DNA of 64,000 bases from Thermus caldilimi (GCF_004684245.1 NZ_CP038452.1:1846796-1910795), one strand, 5' to 3'. Counted from the first letter of the stretch, positions 7,484 to 15,886 are shown. The notes: a model not told the origin generated them from the letters alone. Program-made: numbers and translations.

Positions 7484-9310
7484 TTAGTCGTCCGCGGCGG
7501 CGGAGAGGATGCCCAAGGCCTGGAGCTTGGCCGGGGGTACCACCCCCTTATCCCAACCCCGCTCCTGGTAGTATTCCTGCAACATCAGGTCCAGCTCCGT
7601 GAGCTGGCCCTTGGAGCCTGCGCAGTCGGAAGGTTCCTTGAGGAAGCGCTCGGGCAGGTAGTCGGAGCCTTCCGCCCAGCCCGCCAGGTTGTTATAGTAG
7701 CGCTCCAGGTTGTAGATGCGCTCCCCGATGAGAAGGATCTCCTCGGGGGTCACGGGCCGGCCCCAGTAGGCGGCAAGTTGCTTGGCGTACTCCTCGGGGC
7801 CCTCGGCGAACTGGCTGAACTTGCAAAGGTCCAAGGAGTCGGTGAAGGCGGAGAGGTCCTGGAAGAGCTTGGTGAGCTTGCCTTTCCCCTCCCAGGCTAG
7901 GGGGTCGGTCTTGTAGGGGACGCCCAGGATCTCCGAGGCCGGGGTGTAGGCCCGGAGGTGGCAGGCCCCGCGGTTGGAGGTGGCGTAGGCGATGCCCATG
8001 CCCTTGAGGCCCCTTGGGTCGTAGGCGGGGATGGACTGCCCCTTGACCTCGAGGGAGAGCTCGGGGTGGCCGATGGCCTTGGCAAAGCGGGCGGGGCCTT
8101 CCGCCAGGCCATCACCTACCCCCCGGCGGTAGGCGATGGCCTCGATGGCGCGGGCCTCGCCCTCCTTGTCCCCAAAGCGGATCCCGTCAGGGCCCTGGTA
8201 GTAGCCCTTCTCCGTGGCCTCCATGAGGACGGCAATGGCGTTGCCCGTCTCGATGGTGTCCATCCCGTAGGCGTTGCAGAGGTAGATGGCGTAGCCGGTC
8301 CAGTCGGTGTCCGTGTGGCCGGAGTGGGCCCCCAAGGCCCAGGCGGATTCGTACTCGTAGGATTCAAAGCGGATGGCCTTGCCGTTGATGTGGACCTCCA
8401 CCATCTTCTTGCAGGCCACCGGGCAGGCGTGGCAGGTGTTGTCCTTGATGAGGCGGTGCTCGCGGATGTACTCCCCGGAGATGGTTTCCACCCCTTCAAT
8501 GCAGGTGTGCTGGGCGTTGAAGGTGGGTAGGGCTCCCATCACGTTGGTGATGTTCATGAGCACGTTGGTGCCGTAGAGGGAAAGCCCGCCCTTCTTGGGG
8601 GCGGTCACGTTCTTGGGGTCGTTGATGGTGGCCGAGGCCAGGCGGTCCGCTTCCCGCCAGAGCTCAGGGTCCTTGGGCTGGGGCATCTGGTCCTGCTTGC
8701 CCACCACCACGATGGCCTTGAGCTTCTTGCTCCCTGCCACCGCCCCGGTGCCCCCGCGGCCGGCAGCCCGCTCGTCGTTGTTGATCCAGTTGGCGAAGCG
8801 GACCAGGTTCTCCCCCGCGGGGCCGATGGCCATCACGTCGGCCTCCTCCCCGTGGCGTTCCCGCAGGATGCGGTGGGTTTCATGGGTGGTCTTGCCCCAA
8901 AGGCCTGAGGCATCGTGGATGGTGACCTCTCCGTCCTTTACCAGCAGGTAAACGGGTTTATCCGAGGCTCCTTTGATGAGGAGCCCGTCAAACCCCGCCC
9001 ACTTCAGCTTGGCCGCGGTCCAGCCCCCCATGTGGCTATCCGTGACCGTGCCCGTGAGGGGGCTTTTGGTGACCACCGCCAGGCGCCCCGACATCTTGGC
9101 CCGAGTGCCGGAAAGGGGGCCATTCATGATGCAGAGGAGGTTATCGGGGCCAAAGGGGTCTACTTTGGGCCCGTTTTCAAACACGTACTTGACCCCTAGA
9201 CCCCTTCCGCCCACATACATCTCCAGGTCCTTGGGATCGGGGGCGAAGTACTCCACCTGGCCTGTCGAGAGGTTAATACGGGCGAGCTTATGGGCATATC
9301 CACCGAGCAT
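7484..9310 (-). CDS. aor: Tungsten-containing aldehyde:ferredoxin oxidoreductase
   Basis: AOR-family enzymes oxidise aldehydes to carboxylic acids using a bis-tungstopterin and a [4Fe-4S] cluster, passing electrons to ferredoxin. At 608 residues the length is typical. The cluster cysteines are C293, C296, C300 (CHACPVAC) and C496 (SLDLCKF), almost the same positions as in the Pyrococcus furiosus enzyme. MYVGGRGLGVKYVFE near residue 31 and NNDERAAGRGGTGAV near 178 match the pterin-binding regions. The neighbouring tupABC and MoaD-like genes support use of tungsten. The natural aldehyde is unknown; the 2-oxoacid ferredoxin oxidoreductase at 32-35 kb shows ferredoxin metabolism in this organism. 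Confidence 0.94.
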   Translation of the reverse strand: MLGGYAHKLARINLSTGQVEYFAPDPKDLEMYVGGRGLGVKYVFENGPKVDPFGPDNLLCIMNGPLSGTRAKMSGRLAVVTKSPLTGTVTDSHMGGWTAAKLKWAGFDGLLIKGASDKPVYLLVKDGEVTIHDASGLWGKTTHETHRILRERHGEEADVMAIGPAGENLVRFANWINNDERAAGRGGTGAVAGSKKLKAIVVVGKQDQMPQPKDPELWREADRLASATINDPKNVTAPKKGGLSLYGTNVLMNITNVMGALPTFNAQHTCIEGVETISGEYIREHRLIKDNTCHACPVACKKMVEVHINGKAIRFESYEYESAWALGAHSGHTDTDWTGYAIYLCNAYGMDTIETGNAIAVLMEATEKGYYQGPDGIRFGDKEGEARAIEAIAYRRGVGDGLAEGPARFAKAIGHPELSLEVKGQSIPAYDPRGLKGMGIAYATSNRGACHLRAYTPASEILGVPYKTDPLAWEGKGKLTKLFQDLSAFTDSLDLCKFSQFAEGPEEYAKQLAAYWGRPVTPEEILLIGERIYNLERYYNNLAGWAEGSDYLPERFLKEPSDCAGSKGQLTELDLMLQEYYQERGWDKGVVPPAKLQALGILSAAADD

Positions 9311-9387
9311 CCTTTACCTCCTTTTGGGCCCAAGGGAAAGACACCCATTGCCAGGAAGACCACAGACCACTACCCAGGTTCAGGCGA

Positions 9388-9393
9388 ATTATA
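9388..9393 (-). promoter_or_regulatory. -10 box (TATAAT) upstream of aor
   Basis: On the minus strand a perfect TATAAT lies about 78 nt before the aor ATG, so aor (unlike most genes here) would have a leader of about 70 nt ending in a strong ribosome binding site (AAAAGGAGGTAAAGG). No convincing -35 box is seen. I could not fold the leader into a known riboswitch. Confidence 0.5.
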
Positions 9394-9443
9394 CCATTTA
9401 AACCCCGGAGGAATGTAAAGAAAGTGACAGGCATAATGGAGCC

Positions 9444-10364
9444 ATGCTGGCCCTTTTGGGGGAGGTCCTGGTGGACCTCATTCAGGAAAGCCAAGACCCC
9501 CTGCGCTTCAGGGGGGTCCTTGGAGGCTCGGCGCTCAACACCGCCACCACTCTGGCCCGGTTGGGGTTTCCCGTGGGTTTCCTTTCCGAGGTGGGGGAGG
9601 ACTGGGTTTCCGCCTGGAGCGTGGAGGAGATGAGAAGGCGGGGCCTCGAGCTTAGGCTTTTCCGCCATCCCGCCCCCATGCCCCTGGCCCTGGTGCGCCT
9701 GGATGCGGAGGGAAATGGGGAGTATAGCTTCCACCGTCCCTTTCATCTGCCCTACCACCCAGGGCCTGAAAGCCTTCGGGGAGCCAGGGTGTTCCACTTC
9801 GGCTCCCTCCTGGCCCTCGAGGATCGCGTGGAGGAAGGCTTGAGCCTCCTTTTGCAGGAAGCGGAGGAGGAGGGAGCTTGGGTATCCTACGACCCCAACC
9901 TCCGCCGTTCCCCTACCCCCAAGGAAAAGCAGCGGATAAAAGCCTATCTGGACCGGATAGACCTGTTGAAGCTTTCCCTGGAAGACGCCAAGCTTCTTTT
10001 CCCTGAAGACCCCGTGGGGGCGGTGAAGGCCCTGGGTGTACTCCTAAAGGTCCTCACCCTGGGCCGGGAAGGGGCGGTGGCCTTCTTGGGAAAAGAGGCG
10101 GTGCGCCTCCCCGGAAAGGCGGTGAGGGTGAAGGATACCGTGGGAGCGGGGGATGCCTTTACCGCCGGGCTCCTGGCCCTTCTTCTCCGAAAGGGCTACG
10201 ATAAAGAAAGCCTTCCCCACCTGTCCTTGCCGGAACTAAGGGAGATCCTGGAGGGCGCCATCGCCCTCTCCGCCCTGGCCTGCACCGTGCGGGGGGCCTA
10301 CCTGCCCGAGGAGGGGCTTCGCGCCTGGCGGGGGCGCTTTTTGGGGGGTGGGGGCCTCCTTTGA
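9444..10364 (+). CDS. PfkB-family carbohydrate kinase (fructokinase/KDG-kinase-like)
   Basis: The 306-residue protein shows both PfkB signatures: GGSALNTATTLARLG near residue 27 and the ATP/catalytic DTVGAGDAFTAGLLALLL near residue 230, where the second Asp is the catalytic base. It phosphorylates a sugar or sugar acid; fructose or 2-keto-3-deoxygluconate are the common substrates of this subgroup, but I cannot decide between them. A CATAAT box at 9432 sits 12 bp before the ATG, so the mRNA is probably leaderless. It diverges from aor. Confidence 0.85.
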   Translation: MLALLGEVLVDLIQESQDPLRFRGVLGGSALNTATTLARLGFPVGFLSEVGEDWVSAWSVEEMRRRGLELRLFRHPAPMPLALVRLDAEGNGEYSFHRPFHLPYHPGPESLRGARVFHFGSLLALEDRVEEGLSLLLQEAEEEGAWVSYDPNLRRSPTPKEKQRIKAYLDRIDLLKLSLEDAKLLFPEDPVGAVKALGVLLKVLTLGREGAVAFLGKEAVRLPGKAVRVKDTVGAGDAFTAGLLALLLRKGYDKESLPHLSLPELREILEGAIALSALACTVRGAYLPEEGLRAWRGRFLGGGGLL

Positions 10365-10366
10365 GG

Positions 10367-10372
10367 TAAAAT
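10367..10372 (+). promoter_or_regulatory. -10 box (TAAAAT) for the BtuCD-type importer operon
   Basis: TAAAAT overlaps the end of the kinase gene by 3 bp downstream of its stop and would start transcription at about 10379, exactly where the folded leader described next begins. Confidence 0.4.
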
Positions 10373-10378
10373 CGGCCT

Positions 10379-10480
10379 GCCTCCGAGCCCGGATAGACCC
10401 CTTGGGCCTTCCGGGCCGGGCCGGATGGCCCCGGGGTGGCGGGGGCAACCCTGCCGCCTGCCGCGGTTGCAAAGGAGGTG
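10379..10480 (+). promoter_or_regulatory. Candidate Moco/tungsten-cofactor riboswitch in the importer leader
   Basis: The 100-nt leader of the importer operon can fold in the order of the Moco RNA motif. P1 is CCTCC (10380-10384) with GGAGG (10474-10478), followed on the 5' side by GAGCC. P2 is CCCGG (10388-10392) with CCGGG (about 10431-10435), enclosing a GGCC hairpin. A GGCGG/CCGCC hairpin (10438-10442 with 10454-10458) and a 14-nt linker ending in AA lead back to P1, as in the E. coli moaA leader as I remember it. The 3' strand of P1 is the ribosome binding site AAAGGAGGTG, so cofactor binding would block translation. Alternatives are a degenerate cobalamin element or an unrelated GC-rich leader. 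Confidence 0.5.
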
Positions 10481-10486
10481 TTGGAC

Positions 10487-11527
10487 GTGCCCCAAAATCC
10501 CCATCGGCGTGCGTTTCTCAGGACCGTAGCCTCCCTGGCCTTTCTCCCCTTGCTCGGCAGGGCCCAGGGTGGGGCCCGGCTCACCCGCCTTTTCGGTCCC
10601 CCCCTGCGGGGTCCGGTGCGCCGGGTTTTCGTGGCCGGGCCGCCCGCGGCGGTCATGGCCTATGTCCTGGCCCCGGAGAAGCTCCTGGGCTGGCCCACCC
10701 GGTTGGGGCAGGAGGCCTTGGCCTACCTGTTGCCCGAGGTAAGGGGGCTTCCCGTCTACGGGCGGTTGGTGGGCAGTTCAGCCACGGTCTCCGTGGAAAC
10801 CCTCCTCGCGCAAAAGCCCGACCTCATCCTGGACGTGGGCACCGTGGACGCCACCTATCTTTCTGCGGCGGAGCGCATCTCGTCCCAGACGGGCATTCCT
10901 TACGCCTTGGTGGACGGCCGCCTGACGGAGAGCGCGGAGCAGCTTCTGGAGGTGGGCCAGCTCCTCGGGGTGGAGGACCGAGCCCGGCGGCTGGCTGCCT
11001 ACGCCCGGGTGGCCCTGGCCGAGGCCGCCCGCTACCGGGCCCGCTCGGGGCCCAAACCCAAAGTCTACCTGGCCCGTACGGCGAGCGGTCTGGAAACCGG
11101 CCTCGGGGGCTCCATCAACGTGGAGGTCATCGAGGTGGCGGGTGGGGTCAACGTGACCGCAGCCGCAGGCCGGGGCGGGCTCACCCGGGTTTCCTTTGAG
11201 CAACTCCTGGCCTGGCAGCCGGACCTGATCCTCACCCAAGACGCCTCGTTCTTCCAGCTGGCCCGGCAAGATCCCCTCTGGCGCCGCCTCAAGGCGGTGC
11301 AGACCGGGCAGCTCTACCTGGTGCCCAGCCTGCCCTTCGGCTGGCTGGACGGGCCCCCGGGGGTGAACCGTCTCCTGGGCCTGCGTTGGCTGGTCCGTCG
11401 GCTGAACGCGGGGGTAGAGCCCCTGGACTGGCGGGTGGAAACCTGGCTCTTCTACCGCCTCTTCTACGGCCTCGAGCCGAGCGCCCAGCAACTGGAGGCC
11501 CTCCTGGCGGGCCTGCAAGGGGGTTGA
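10487..11527 (+). CDS. BtuF/MolA-type ABC importer, substrate-binding protein
   Basis: This 346-residue binding protein belongs to the iron-siderophore/cobalamin/MolA class (class III) with two lobes; KPDLILDVGTVDATYLSAAE near residue 106 and QPDLILTQDASFF near 243 are the paired lobe motifs. The N-terminus PHRRAFLRTVASLAFLPLLG has a twin-arginine look. The C-terminal FGWLDGPPGVNRLLGLRWL is a pattern I associate with MolA-like molybdate/tungstate binders, but it also occurs in proteins labelled iron transporters. GTG 10487 was chosen because AAAGGAGGTG precedes it by 6 nt. The Moco-like leader and the tungsten genes nearby favour an oxyanion or metal-chelate cargo. Confidence 0.85.
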   Translation: MPQNPHRRAFLRTVASLAFLPLLGRAQGGARLTRLFGPPLRGPVRRVFVAGPPAAVMAYVLAPEKLLGWPTRLGQEALAYLLPEVRGLPVYGRLVGSSATVSVETLLAQKPDLILDVGTVDATYLSAAERISSQTGIPYALVDGRLTESAEQLLEVGQLLGVEDRARRLAAYARVALAEAARYRARSGPKPKVYLARTASGLETGLGGSINVEVIEVAGGVNVTAAAGRGGLTRVSFEQLLAWQPDLILTQDASFFQLARQDPLWRRLKAVQTGQLYLVPSLPFGWLDGPPGVNRLLGLRWLVRRLNAGVEPLDWRVETWLFYRLFYGLEPSAQQLEALLAGLQGG

Positions 11528-11528
11528 G

Positions 11529-12554
11529 ATGCGTCCCCTGGCCCAGGGTTCCTGGGGCTTTCCCGTGGGGAAGCGGTCCCATGGGGTGATCTTCGCCTTT
11601 CTCCTCCTGCTCCTCCTGGTCGCTGGGGTGTGGGCTTTGGCTGTGGGCCAGTACGCCCTGTCCCTGAGGGAGGTGGGGGAGGTCTTCTTGGGGCGGTCGA
11701 CGGAGACCGCCCAGGTGGTAATCCTCGGGGTGCGCCTTCCCCGGGTTCTGGCGGCGGCGCTGGTGGGGGCGGCCCTGGCCCTGGCCGGGGCCGCCTACCA
11801 GACCCTCTTCCGCAACCCCCTGGCCGCCCCCGACGTCCTGGGGGCCTCTGCGGGGGCAGGGTTTGGCGCCTCCTTGGCCATCCTCCTTTCCTTGCCCCTC
11901 CTGCTCGTCCAGTGGATGGCCTTCCTGGGGGGGCTCCTCGCGGTGGGGCTGGTCTACCTGGTGGCCCGGATGGTGCGGCGGCACGACCCCGTGCTGGTCC
12001 TCGTCCTGAGCGGGGTAGCGGTGGGCACGCTGTTCTCCTCGGGGATTTCCCTGGTCAAGGTGCTGGCGGACCCCAGCGTGCAACTACCCTCCCTCACCTT
12101 CTGGCTCATGGGGGGGCTGAACGGGGTGAACGCCCAGGTGTTGCCGCCCTTGGCGGCCCTGGTGGCCCTAGGGGCCTTGCCCCTCTTCCTCCTCCGCTGG
12201 CGGCTTAACCTCCTGAGCCTTCCCGACGAGGAGGCCCTGGCCCTGGGGGCCAACGTGGCCGCCCTGCGGGCAGGAGTGGTGGCCTCGGCCACCCTCATGA
12301 CCGCGGCGGCGGTTTCCGTCACGGGGATCATCGGCTGGGTGGGTCTGGTGGTGCCCCACGCGGCCCGGCTCCTGGTGGGCCCGGAGCTGTCCCGCCTCCT
12401 GCCTGCCTCCGCGCTTTTGGGCGGGGGATTCCTCCTGGTGGCGGACACCCTGGCCCGGACCCTGGCCGCCATGGAGATCCCCTTGGGGATCCTCACCGCC
12501 TTGGTGGGGGTTCCGGCCTTTCTCTTCCTCCTGGCTCGAGGGGGTCGGGGATGA
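11529..12554 (+). CDS. BtuC/FecCD-type ABC importer permease
   Basis: The 341-residue protein has the about ten helices and the conserved pieces of the FecCD family: LRLPRVLAAALVGAALALAG (seen here as VRLPRVLAAAL), FRNPLAAPDVLGASAGAGFG near residue 95, and GWVGLVVPHAARLLVGP near 265. It forms the channel of the class II importer with the preceding binding protein, starting 1 bp after its stop, and with the ATPase, whose gene it overlaps by 4 bp. Confidence 0.92.
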   Translation: MRPLAQGSWGFPVGKRSHGVIFAFLLLLLLVAGVWALAVGQYALSLREVGEVFLGRSTETAQVVILGVRLPRVLAAALVGAALALAGAAYQTLFRNPLAAPDVLGASAGAGFGASLAILLSLPLLLVQWMAFLGGLLAVGLVYLVARMVRRHDPVLVLVLSGVAVGTLFSSGISLVKVLADPSVQLPSLTFWLMGGLNGVNAQVLPPLAALVALGALPLFLLRWRLNLLSLPDEEALALGANVAALRAGVVASATLMTAAAVSVTGIIGWVGLVVPHAARLLVGPELSRLLPASALLGGGFLLVADTLARTLAAMEIPLGILTALVGVPAFLFLLARGGRG

Positions 12555-13336
12555 GCCTCGAGGCCCGCGGGCTTGGCGTGGGCTACCGGGGGCGGCCTGT
12601 GCTCTGGGACCTGGACCTGCGGGTGGCCTCCGGGGAGGTGGTGGCTCTCCTGGGGCCCAACGGGGCGGGCAAGACCACCCTCGTCCGCACCCTCCTGGGG
12701 CTCCTACCCCCCCTTGCCGGAGGGGTGTACCTGGAGGGCCAGCCCCTGGCCCGTTACCCCCGTCCCCTCCTGGCCCGGAGGTTGGCCTACGTACCCCAGG
12801 CCCACCAGGGGGTTTTCCCCTTCACCGTGGAGGAGGTGGTCCTCATGGGGCGCACCGCCCACCTGGGCCCCTTCGCCCTGCCCTCGGCCCGAGATCGGGA
12901 ACGGGCCTGGCAGGCCCTGGAGGCCCTGGGCATCGCCCACCTGGCCCACCGACCCTACACGGAGGTAAGTGGCGGGGAACGTCAGCTGGCCCTCCTGGCC
13001 CGGGCCCTGGCCCAGGAAGCGGAGGTCCTCATCCTGGACGAACCCACCTCCTACCTGGACTTTGGCAATCAGCTGCGGGTTCTGGACCAGATCCGTTTCC
13101 TAAAGGAGCAGGGCAAGGCCGTTCTTTTCAGCACCCACCAGCCGGAGCATGCCCGGGAAGTGGCGGACCGGGTGCTCCTCCTGGGCCAGGGGGAGGTCCT
13201 GGGGGAGGGGCCTCCAGGGACCCTCCTCACCCCCGAGCGCTTGGCCCAGCTCTACCGGGTGCCCCCGGAGCGGATCGCCCTCTACCTGCGGGAGGTGTCC
13301 CGTGGCCATGACCCCGGAGCAAGCCGAACGCTTTGA
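12551..13336 (+). CDS. BtuD/FecE-type ABC importer ATP-binding protein
   Basis: The 261-residue ATPase has Walker A GPNGAGKTT near residue 34, signature VSGGERQLALLARALAQ and Walker B LILDEPTSYLDFGNQ typical of the FecE/BtuD group. It energises the importer encoded just upstream. Its 3' end overlaps the methyltransferase gene by 29 bp. Confidence 0.92.
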   Translation: MSLEARGLGVGYRGRPVLWDLDLRVASGEVVALLGPNGAGKTTLVRTLLGLLPPLAGGVYLEGQPLARYPRPLLARRLAYVPQAHQGVFPFTVEEVVLMGRTAHLGPFALPSARDRERAWQALEALGIAHLAHRPYTEVSGGERQLALLARALAQEAEVLILDEPTSYLDFGNQLRVLDQIRFLKEQGKAVLFSTHQPEHAREVADRVLLLGQGEVLGEGPPGTLLTPERLAQLYRVPPERIALYLREVSRGHDPGASRTL

Positions 13337-14093
13337 CCGCTTCCGCCGCTACCCTCCCAAGGTAGCGGCAGCCATTGCCCAGGCCATCCTTCAGGCCCTG
13401 CCCCAAGGGGAGGCCCCGCCCACCCTGCTGGAGATCGGGGCGGGCACGGGGACCATGGCCCTGCCCCTCCTGCGCCTGGGGTGCCGCTACCTGGGCCTGG
13501 ACCAGGACCCGGAGATGCTGCGGCGTTTCCGGGAAAAGGCGGCCGGGCTTTCGGGCTGGGAGCTTCTCCTGGCGGACGCCCGGGCCATCCCCCTTCCCGG
13601 GGAGAGCCTGGACGGGGTCCTCCTGGTGCGCTTCTGGCACCTGGTGGAGGAGTGGGAGGCCGTTTTGCGGGAGGCCTTGCGGGTGCTGCGCCCAGGGGGG
13701 GTGCTCCTGGAAGGGTTTGAGCGGATCGCCTCCCCGGAGGAGGAGGCCCTTTTCCGCGTCTGGGAGTCGGCCTTGGGGTGGGAGGGGATAGGGGTGGAGC
13801 GGGGGCTCCACGGGCGGCGGCTTCAGGAGGTGGGGGAGGCCCTAAGGGCCTTAGGGCTCGCCCCCGAGGTGCGGGAGGTGGTGGCCTGGCGGGAGGAAAG
13901 ACCCCTGAGGGAGCTCCTGGAACTCTTGGAACACCGGGTCTTCCACTTCGCCCAGGAGGTGCCGGAGGCGGCCCACCGGCGGGCCATGGCCGCGGTCCGG
14001 GCCTGGGCCGAGGCCCGCTTCGGGGGCTTGGAGGCCCCCCTCCCCGCCGAGAAGCGCTTCTTCCTGCGGATAAGCCGCAAGGGGGCCCCATGA
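13308..14093 (+). CDS. Class I SAM-dependent methyltransferase
   Basis: The 261-residue protein has the SAM-binding motif LLEIGAGTGTMALPLL near residue 38, an acidic motif II (LGLDQDPEMLRRF), and LREALRVLRPGGVLLEGF as motif III. The target is unknown. It is fourth in the importer operon, with ATG 13308 inside the end of the ATPase gene, so it is translated with the importer. That linkage suggests it modifies an imported or exported small molecule, such as a metal chelator; this is inference only. Confidence 0.85.
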   Translation: MTPEQAERFDRFRRYPPKVAAAIAQAILQALPQGEAPPTLLEIGAGTGTMALPLLRLGCRYLGLDQDPEMLRRFREKAAGLSGWELLLADARAIPLPGESLDGVLLVRFWHLVEEWEAVLREALRVLRPGGVLLEGFERIASPEEEALFRVWESALGWEGIGVERGLHGRRLQEVGEALRALGLAPEVREVVAWREERPLRELLELLEHRVFHFAQEVPEAAHRRAMAAVRAWAEARFGGLEAPLPAEKRFFLRISRKGAP

Positions 14094-14875
14094 GGGGAGG
14101 GGTTCTCCTGGCCTTCCTGGTGGGCCTGGGGGTGGGGGCCTTCGGGGGGCTTTTGGGGCTTGGGGGGGCGGAGCTCAGGCTGCCCCTTCTCCTTTACCCC
14201 TTCGGCCTCGCTCCCCTGGAGGCGGTGATCGCCAACAAGGCCCTGAGCCTCCTGGTGGTGGGGGTGAGCCTACCCGCCCGCCTGGGCCACGTCCCCTGGG
14301 GGGAGGTCCTGGAGGGAGGAAGGCAGGCCCTGGCCCTCCTCATGGGGAGCGTCCTCGGGGCCTTTGGGGCCGCGGGCTGGGCCCGGAGGGTGCCCCCCGC
14401 CCTCCTGCGGCGGACCATGGGCCTCCTGCTCCTCCTCCTGGCCGGGGTCTTGGTTCTGGAAACCTTGGCCCGTGCGCAAGATCCCCTCCGCCTCTCCCCC
14501 CTCCTCCTCCAGGGGGTGGGCTTCCTCCTGGGCCTGGGCATCGGCGGGGTGGCGGCGGTGATGGGGGTGGCGGGAGGGGAGCTCCTCATCCCCACCCTGG
14601 TCCTGGTCTTCGGCCTCGAGCCCCGGCTGGCGGGGAGCGTTTCCCTCCTCATCAGCCTGCCCACCATGTTGGCGGCTTTCGCCCAGTACAGCCAGGACCG
14701 CACCTTCGCCGTGCTGTGGCGGCGGGGCGGGCTCCTTCTGGCCATGGGCCTGGGCTCCCTCCTGGGGGGAGCTTTGGGAGGCGGCCTCCTCCTGGGCTTG
14801 GTCACGGAGCGGGTTCTGCTCCTCCTCTTGGCCCTCCTCCTGGCCTTCTCCGGCCTCCGGCTCCTGGGCCACTGA
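14090..14875 (+). CDS. TSUP (TauE/SafE) family membrane transporter
   Basis: The 261-residue protein has the two related halves of the TSUP family: GLGVGAFGGLLGLGGAELRLP near residue 11 and GLGIGGVAAVMGVAGGELLIP near 148, each in a set of about four helices. Family members move sulfite, sulfonates or other organic anions out of or into the cell. It overlaps the methyltransferase stop by 4 bp and is the last gene of the five-gene operon that starts at 10487. The cargo is unknown. Confidence 0.85.
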   Translation: MRGGVLLAFLVGLGVGAFGGLLGLGGAELRLPLLLYPFGLAPLEAVIANKALSLLVVGVSLPARLGHVPWGEVLEGGRQALALLMGSVLGAFGAAGWARRVPPALLRRTMGLLLLLLAGVLVLETLARAQDPLRLSPLLLQGVGFLLGLGIGGVAAVMGVAGGELLIPTLVLVFGLEPRLAGSVSLLISLPTMLAAFAQYSQDRTFAVLWRRGGLLLAMGLGSLLGGALGGGLLLGLVTERVLLLLLALLLAFSGLRLLGH

Positions 14876-14898
14876 GCGCCCCCCTGGGTTTACCCGCA

Positions 14899-15858
14899 TT
14901 AGGGGACCAGGAGCACCTTGCCCGTGGTCTTCCGCCCCTCTAGGGCCTCGTGGGCTTCCCGGGCCTGTTCCAAGGGGAACTCCGCCCCGATGCGCACCCT
15001 AAGCCACCCCTCCCGGATGGCCTCAAAGACCTCCCCCGCCCGAAAGAGGAGTTCTTTACGGGTGGCGGTGTAGTGGTGAAGGGTAGGGCGGGTGAGGAAG
15101 AGGCTTCCCTTGCGGTTCAGCACCTGGGGGTCCATGGGGGGCACGGGTCCCGAGGACTGGCCGAAGAGGACCAAAACCCCCCGAGGGCGCAGGGCCTCGA
15201 GGCTCCCCTCAAAGGTGCTCTGCCCCACCCCGTCGTAGACCACATCCACCCCGCCCCCCGAGAGGGCCCGCACCGCCTGGGCGAAGCCCTCGTAGGGCAA
15301 GGCGTAGTCCGCTCCGGCCTCCTTGGCCAGGGCCCGCTTGGCCTCGGTGCTGGCGGTGGCGTAGACCGTGGCCCCGAGCCGCTTGGCCCACTGGATGAGG
15401 AGGAGCCCCACCCCCCCGGCCCCCGCGTGCACCAGGACCTGGTCCCCGGGGGCCACGGGGTAGGTGCTCTTCAGGAGGTAGTGGGCGGTCATGCCCTGGA
15501 GGAGGGCCGCGGCGGCGAGCTTGGGGTCCAGCCCCTGGGGCACGGGGACGAGCCTCTCTGCGGGCACCACCTGGTACTCTGCATAAGCCCCCTGCACGTT
15601 GGCGAAGGCCACCCGGTCCCCGGGGGTCACCCCAAGCACGCCCTCGCCCACCTTCTCCACCACCCCGGCTCCTTCCTCCCCTAAGGTGAAGGGAAGGGGC
15701 ATGGGGTAAAGGCCCTTGCGCTTGTAGGTGTCGATGTAGTTAACCCCGATGGCCAAAAGCTTTACCAAAACCTCCCCTGGCCCTGGCTCGGGGGTGGGGA
15801 GGTCCTCGAGGGCCAGGACCTCCGGCCCGCCTGTCTGATGCACCCGTACGGCCTTCAT
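14899..15858 (-). CDS. Zinc-free quinone oxidoreductase (QOR family)
   Basis: The 319-residue medium-chain reductase starts MKAVRVHQTGGPEVLALEDL and binds NADPH through VHAGAGGVGLLLIQWAK near residue 142. Structural zinc cysteines are absent, as usual in quinone reductases (E. coli QorA type). It reduces quinones with one electron. I start it at ATG 15858; the frame stays open further upstream, but that part reads through the divergent HEPN gene and lacks homology. Confidence 0.92.
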   Translation of the reverse strand: MKAVRVHQTGGPEVLALEDLPTPEPGPGEVLVKLLAIGVNYIDTYKRKGLYPMPLPFTLGEEGAGVVEKVGEGVLGVTPGDRVAFANVQGAYAEYQVVPAERLVPVPQGLDPKLAAAALLQGMTAHYLLKSTYPVAPGDQVLVHAGAGGVGLLLIQWAKRLGATVYATASTEAKRALAKEAGADYALPYEGFAQAVRALSGGGVDVVYDGVGQSTFEGSLEALRPRGVLVLFGQSSGPVPPMDPQVLNRKGSLFLTRPTLHHYTATRKELLFRAGEVFEAIREGWLRVRIGAEFPLEQAREAHEALEGRKTTGKVLLVP

Positions 15859-15886
15859 GGGGAACAGTCTACGGTAAACTGGAGGG

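Noticed and set aside
9288-9797. Minus-strand frame upstream of aor
   Set aside because: It overlaps the kinase gene in antisense, and aor starts at 9310 after AAAAGGAGGTAAAGG.
10380-10405. B12-box-like AGCCCGGATAGACC in the importer leader, suggesting a cobalamin riboswitch
   Set aside because: A cobalamin riboswitch needs about 150-200 nt before its B12 box, but only 20 nt separate this from the kinase gene; the Moco-like fold explains more of the leader.
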